Shown here in pieces: positions 13,755 through 16,950 of a stretch of DNA of 16,950 bases (positions are counted from its first letter, which is position 1; each line of letters opens with the position of its first letter). The notes under the pieces were generated by a model. It saw only the letters and a program-made list of their open reading frames with translations. It ran no database searches and had not been told where the DNA came from. The position numbers and the translations under genes were made by a program. Source of the DNA: Minisyncoccota bacterium (GTDB lineage: Bacteria > Verrucomicrobiota > Lentisphaeria > Oligosphaerales > MVZH01); contig JAIPIM010000043.1 in the NCBI GenBank assembly GCA_021734725.1, positions 1 through 16,950 on the forward strand, read 5' to 3'.

Positions 13755-16598
13755 ATGCCAAGCGTGACGCGTAAATTTCTGGGTTGGGAAGAACCTGTTG
13801 TTCCTCTTATTTGCCGTGAGTTGATGCGTGGCTGGGAGAGTGGTCCTCTCGACCTTTCGCATCTCCTCATCGTTGTTCCTACGCGCAATGCAGGACGGCG
13901 CCTTCGTGAAGCGTTGGCCGAACAGGCCGCACTTCGCGGTACTGTGGTATTCCCGGCAGCGACCGTGACACCGGACTTTTTCTTGACAGTCCGACGGAAT
14001 GAGGGTGCACGTGTCGCCAACAACTGCGAAACGCTTTCTGTGTGGGTGCAGGTGTTGCAGAAGCTTGACTTAGGGGATTATCCGGTTCTGTTTCCACACG
14101 CTGGTGCGGGTGTGCGCCGTGACATACACTGGCTGCTCGGGACCGCTGAACGATTTAGTAAGTTACGGAGAGAACTTGCAGAGAACGGATTAACTATGAC
14201 CACGGCGGGCGAGAAGCTCGCGAACGGACCGGATGGTGAACGTTGGGCCGATCTTGCGCGCCTGGAAGCGGCCTTTTGCGAAGCCATGCGCGGAACTGGT
14301 CTGAGGGACGCCGATGCTGCTAAAATTGAGGCTTCCTTACAGCCTTCCCTTCCACCGGGTATTGAGCACATAATGCTTGTTGCTGTTCCCGATCCCGTGC
14401 CATTAGCTTTGACAGCCTTTGAAACCCTTGCGGATCGCCTGGCATTCACCGTGTACGTGCATGCGCCAACGTCCATGCAGGACCGGTTCGACCAATGGGG
14501 TCGGCCGCTTGTTGACTACTGGAGTGAGGCCCCTGTCGAATTACCGGAGACTGACACAAACCTAATTCTTGAAGGCATGCCAATGGATCAAGCGGCGATG
14601 GTTGCTGACCTCTTGCATGACGACGAGCGGGGTAGAGACGATTTTGCCATAGGTGTCCCGGATCATGAGGTTTCCGGATACTTGGCGAAAGAATTGCAGA
14701 AACAAGGCATTCTGACGTATGACCCAGCGGGCGAGTCCCTTGGCAGCCATCCCGTGTCGACATTGCTGACGTATCTTCTTGAGCTTATTCAGCGTTCCGA
14801 TTATGCAGCGTTCAGCGCGTTTGTGCGCCATCCCGATAGTCTCGACTATTTTGCGCGGGTCTTGCCGGACTTTTCCGTCACCCGTCTGCTTTGCGAGCTC
14901 GACACTTTCCAGAATGACTATCTTCCAATGCATTTTGAGGGCATGTTGCGCGCCTTGAACGTTGCACGTGAGACTGCTGATCGGCAAGATACTGCATACG
15001 CAACTCTCGGCCAGGCTTGTGACCGAACGCAGAAGATAGTGGAGTGGATTGATCAGAAAGGCCCAGTGGAGGGGGTTCTTGAGTTTTTGAGGGCGGTTTA
15101 CCAGGACCGCGACCTGAGCGCAACCAGCGCGGAGGACGAACTGTTCACAGAGGCCGCGAAAGCAGTGCGCGACATTCTGCGTGAACTCAGTACACGTGAA
15201 TTTCAACAGCTGGGTATGGTACCGGAAAGCGTGATGTCATTGCTTCTGCGTGCCCTCAAACGCTGTATGGCTTATCGAGACCGTCAGGTGGGAAGCATTG
15301 ACTTGCAGGGGTGGCTGGAATTGCCCTGGGACGACGCTCCGCAGCTCATTATTACGGGCATGAACGAGGGACGCGCTCCGCAAACGGTCATTGGTGATGC
15401 ATTTCTACCCGATGGTGCGCGAACGCAGCTTGGGTTGAGTAATAATCACCAGCGGTTTGCCCGGGATGTCTATTTACTGCGCGGCATGATTGAGTCTAGG
15501 CGACAGACGGGCAGTGTTGTTCTCATTGCCGGAAAGACGACGACGCAGGGGGACCCTCTGAAGCCTTCCCGTCTGCTTTTTCTATGTGACGATGAGGAAC
15601 TCGCACATCGTACGGACCGACTTTTTGGTGTTGTAGAGCACGCGCGAGAAGTTGTTCCGCGGACGGTGCCCTGGTTACTGAAGCCTCCGCGTTGTACGCC
15701 ACCGGATCATATCAGTGTCACGCAGTTCGCTTCATTCCTGGCCTGTCCTTTCCGCTTTTACTTACAGCACGTGGTCGGTATGGAGCAGGTGGATGATACG
15801 AAGGCAGAGCTTGACGCAATGGACTTCGGTTCTCTCTGCCATCGGGCGCTGGAAACGCTTGCTGGTCCTGACTTAATCGGGGTGACTGATCCAGGAGCGA
15901 TAGAGACCCAGCTTCACCGAGCTTTGGACACAGTTGTCGAGACCCGTTATGGGAAACGTCTGTCCACAGCGCTGATTATTCAGCTTGACTCGGCGCGTCA
16001 GCGCTTATCGGCGGCGGCGCGCATCCAGGCGGATCTCAATGCGGAGGGGTGGCAAATACTTCATACTGAATACAAACTCGGCCGGGGGCAAGGCGTTTCT
16101 CTAAATGGTATGCGTGTAACGGGCAAGGTTGATCGTATCGATCGGCACCCAAACGGTGCGCTTCGCATCCTGGATTACAAAACATCTGAATCAGCGCGCT
16201 CTCCCGCGGACGCACTGTGGACATCGGTAAGTGAGGAAACGGTTGACTATGCACGTGTCATGATTGGTGGGAAAGAGCGAAAATGGGCAGATCTGCAGTT
16301 GCCCTTGTACCATCTTTTATTGTGTGAAGAGATGGGGGAGACGGCCATTGAATGCGGTTACTTCAATCTTCCCAGGGCGGTCAGTGCAACAGGCGTAGAT
16401 ATCTGGGATAATGTCACGGAATCGGTCCTTCGGTCGGCGCGAACGTGTGCTGAGGGAGTGATCGCCGACGTTCTGAACGGTCGTTTCTGGCCTCCTGCCT
16501 CACGTCTGAAATACGACGATTTTGAAGATCTTTTTGTCGTTCCCGCGGACGCGTTGGTTGATTTGGAAACCGCACGGGAGTTGTTCAGTGAACACTGA
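13755..16598 (+). CDS. addB: AddB-like PD-(D/E)XK nuclease of double-strand-break repair
   Basis: This is the nuclease subunit of an AddAB-type helicase-nuclease, which resects double-strand ends for RecA loading. The 947-residue protein starts with FLGWEEPVVPL and LLIVVPTRNAGRRLREAL, the opening of AddB proteins that lack a Walker A motif, so the N-terminal helicase fold should be non-catalytic. GMNEGRAP at 535-542, followed by DAFLPDGARTQLGL, is the conserved helicase-like motif before the nuclease. The nuclease domain begins SVTQFASFLACPFRFYL (Cys664) and continues with the GxxxH motif (His696), Asp793 in KVDRID, the catalytic LDYKTS (Asp807, Lys809) and QLPLYHLLL (Gln848, Tyr852). The C-terminal triple-Cys segment that completes the 4Fe-4S cluster in B. 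subtilis AddB is absent, and the protein ends with an acidic non-Cys tail. An AGGG-rich site lies about 10 nt before the ATG. The partner helicase follows after 46 nt. Confidence 0.87.
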   Translation: MPSVTRKFLGWEEPVVPLICRELMRGWESGPLDLSHLLIVVPTRNAGRRLREALAEQAALRGTVVFPAATVTPDFFLTVRRNEGARVANNCETLSVWVQVLQKLDLGDYPVLFPHAGAGVRRDIHWLLGTAERFSKLRRELAENGLTMTTAGEKLANGPDGERWADLARLEAAFCEAMRGTGLRDADAAKIEASLQPSLPPGIEHIMLVAVPDPVPLALTAFETLADRLAFTVYVHAPTSMQDRFDQWGRPLVDYWSEAPVELPETDTNLILEGMPMDQAAMVADLLHDDERGRDDFAIGVPDHEVSGYLAKELQKQGILTYDPAGESLGSHPVSTLLTYLLELIQRSDYAAFSAFVRHPDSLDYFARVLPDFSVTRLLCELDTFQNDYLPMHFEGMLRALNVARETADRQDTAYATLGQACDRTQKIVEWIDQKGPVEGVLEFLRAVYQDRDLSATSAEDELFTEAAKAVRDILRELSTREFQQLGMVPESVMSLLLRALKRCMAYRDRQVGSIDLQGWLELPWDDAPQLIITGMNEGRAPQTVIGDAFLPDGARTQLGLSNNHQRFARDVYLLRGMIESRRQTGSVVLIAGKTTTQGDPLKPSRLLFLCDDEELAHRTDRLFGVVEHAREVVPRTVPWLLKPPRCTPPDHISVTQFASFLACPFRFYLQHVVGMEQVDDTKAELDAMDFGSLCHRALETLAGPDLIGVTDPGAIETQLHRALDTVVETRYGKRLSTALIIQLDSARQRLSAAARIQADLNAEGWQILHTEYKLGRGQGVSLNGMRVTGKVDRIDRHPNGALRILDYKTSESARSPADALWTSVSEETVDYARVMIGGKERKWADLQLPLYHLLLCEEMGETAIECGYFNLPRAVSATGVDIWDNVTESVLRSARTCAEGVIADVLNGRFWPPASRLKYDDFEDLFVVPADALVDLETARELFSEH

Positions 16599-16644
16599 CC
16601 AAGCCTCTCGTCGGCATTCATGTGGAAGGATGTGTTGACGTCCA

Positions 16645-16950
16645 GTGGAAGCAAACATTCAACACAAAGCCATAGCCGCGGCGGCTGGTGCGGGCAAGAC
16701 CTACCAGCTCGTCACAAGATATATTGCGTTACTGGCCGCGGGTGTGCCGGCGGAACGCATCATTGCCTTGACATTCTCGCGTAAGGCGGCAGGGGAAATG
16801 TTTGATCGGGTGGTGGCGGCATTGGCGAGAGCCGCGGCATCGGAGTCAGCGGCCTCCGATCTCGGCACCCGGTTATGTGAGAGTGGTATGTCGTTGCCGC
16901 GGCATGCCGTGGACCGGCATTCAGTCTGTGATCTTTTGCGGCACCTTCTG
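16645..16950 (+). CDS. addA: AddA/UvrD-type helicase, N-terminal part only (runs off the window)
   Basis: The first 102 codons of a superfamily 1A helicase are visible. Walker A is AAAGAGKTYQLV (about residues 12-23) and motif Ia is ALTFSRKAAGEMFDRV (about 42-57), both diagnostic of UvrD/RecB/AddA proteins. The frame is closed by TGA at 16636, so the GTG at 16645 is the only reasonable start. A GGAAGGA lies upstream at 16624-16630, a rather long 14 nt away. Its position directly after an AddB-like gene makes AddA, the motor and second nuclease subunit, more likely than UvrD, but the C-terminal nuclease domain that would prove it is outside the window. Confidence 0.85.
   Translation, partial: MEANIQHKAIAAAAGAGKTYQLVTRYIALLAAGVPAERIIALTFSRKAAGEMFDRVVAALARAAASESAASDLGTRLCESGMSLPRHAVDRHSVCDLLRHLL

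Noticed and set aside
13493..13767. Overlapping short plus-strand frames upstream of addB
   Set aside because: They begin at the terminator and A tract, lack ribosome-binding sites, have atypical composition and match no family.

Overview
The window looks like ordinary chromosomal DNA of an anaerobic or microaerophilic bacterium of roughly 50-55% G+C. The style of several proteins suggests the Planctomycetota-Verrucomicrobiota-Lentisphaerota-Kiritimatiellota group or a neighbouring lineage. These are a thioredoxin reductase whose FAD loop reads GAGCAG, an AddB-type protein beginning with an FLGW motif, and a four-gene ABC / GldG / DUF4340 cassette. That placement is inference from remembered family style, with no phylogeny behind it. 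No tRNA, rRNA, CRISPR array, insertion sequence or phage gene was seen.

Layout. (1) 2-2756, plus strand: the 3' four fifths of aspS, then 25 nt later a family 4 alpha-galactosidase. (2) 2817-4754, minus strand: a membrane hybrid histidine kinase, convergent with the glycosidase. (3) 4755-5285: a gene-poor gap with a near-gene inverted repeat, a long imperfect stem and what may be a decayed CDGSH-type iron-sulfur reading frame. (4) 5286-5798, plus: a dCMP deaminase. (5) 5927-7195, minus: trxB, and upstream of it a 56-residue 2[4Fe-4S] ferredoxin with its own terminator, a candidate promoter and a foldable leader. (6) 7618-12592, plus: an operon of ABC ATPase, ABC-2 permease, GldG-family protein and DUF4340 protein. 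(7) 12735-13274, minus: signal peptidase I. (8) 13275-13754: a divergent intergenic region holding a candidate structured RNA that ends in a plus-strand intrinsic terminator. (9) 13755-16950, plus: an AddB-like nuclease and the first 102 codons of an AddA/UvrD-type helicase, which runs off the window.

The best-supported functional units are the ABC/GldG/DUF4340 operon, probably a membrane export or envelope complex, and the addB-addA pair for double-strand-break end processing. Ferredoxin and TrxB suit a low-potential, thiol-based redox economy, but the terminator between them argues against one transcript. The most interesting unexplained signals are non-coding: the candidate RNA between lepB and addB, the ferredoxin leader, and the repeats in front of the histidine kinase. 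No clearly new multi-gene system is visible.
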